A stretch of DNA of 6,475 nt, from assembly GCA_051880395.1 (NCBI GenBank), contig JBJENW010000351.1, positions 1 to 6,475 of the forward strand, written 5' to 3'. The notes under the pieces were generated by a model that saw only the letters and a program-made list of their open reading frames with translations, searched no databases and was not told the DNA's origin. Of the stretch, positions 6,378-6,475 are shown one piece after another. Both the position numbers and the translations under genes were made by a program. Numbering within the stretch: the stretch's first letter is position 1; every line of letters begins with the position of its first letter. This stretch comes from JBJENW01 sp051880395 (GTDB lineage: Bacteria > Bacillota > Clostridia > Lachnospirales > Lachnospiraceae).

Positions 6378-6475
6378 TTACGTTTTATATGGGTGTAAGT
6401 GTTGCAACCACTACTTTATTGGCTACCCGAAACGGTATCGACTCCACCACTCTTTGGGGGTGGCTTGGCGAAACA
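6378..6475 (+). repeat. Repeat family copy 4, truncated by window edge
   Basis: Positions 6378-6446 match the reverse complement of 495-563 in 64 of 69 positions; the five differences are all transitions. After 6446 similarity continues (GGGGGTGGC, then GGCGAAA) but with a small deletion relative to copy 3, and the copy runs off the window. It is inverted relative to copy 3, so the two copies point outward from the 5.8-kb gene block between them. One frame from ATG 6389 reads MGVSVATTTLLATRNGIDST. Another reads CKCCNHYFIGYPKRYRLH, with the cysteines of copy 3. Confidence 0.9.

Noticed and set aside
6378..6475. End of a transposase gene
   Set aside because: No transposase motif such as DDE or HUH is visible in any copy or anywhere in the window.

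Overview
The window reads as a low-GC Clostridia genome, most likely Lachnospiraceae. This is inferred from the AT-rich base use, strong AGGAGG-type ribosome sites, and an AAA-ATPase/PD-(D/E)XK protein of a type found in many copies in gut Clostridia. No marker gene fixes the genus. Every recognisable gene lies on the minus strand, so the genes are read from right to left.

Layout in coordinate order. Positions 1-563 hold three copies of one repeat family in alternating orientation (minus, plus, minus). Two of them form a perfect-to-near-perfect long hairpin (203-321 against 354-471). Next come an intact SpoU-type RNA methyltransferase (598-1431) and an intrinsic terminator (about 1496-1537). 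A decayed ABC exporter operon (1587-4307) follows. Its ATPase is frameshifted near the C terminus. Its large tandem-duplicated permease is broken by one frameshift and lacks its N terminus. Upstream of it lies a fragment of a beta-propeller-like protein. Positions 4339-4563 hold a 40-residue reading frame with a perfect ribosome site, followed by a P-loop-like remnant. The largest intact gene (4573-6261) encodes an AAA-ATPase-like/PD-(D/E)XK nuclease-like protein with its own sigma-70-type promoter. A fourth repeat copy, inverted relative to the third, begins at 6378 and runs off the window.

How the parts relate. The methyltransferase looks like an ordinary housekeeping gene. The ABC locus would have been an ATPase plus a two-in-one permease that exports a substrate I cannot identify, but as written it is probably non-functional. 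The AAA/PD-(D/E)XK gene stands alone with its promoter. The most notable structure is the repeat family. Copies 3 and 4 are 64/69 identical, lie in inverted orientation, and bracket the whole 5.8-kb gene block. The copies at the left edge form a roughly 270-nt hairpin. They look like dispersed hairpin (MITE-like) elements, or a structured RNA, rather than an ordinary gene.
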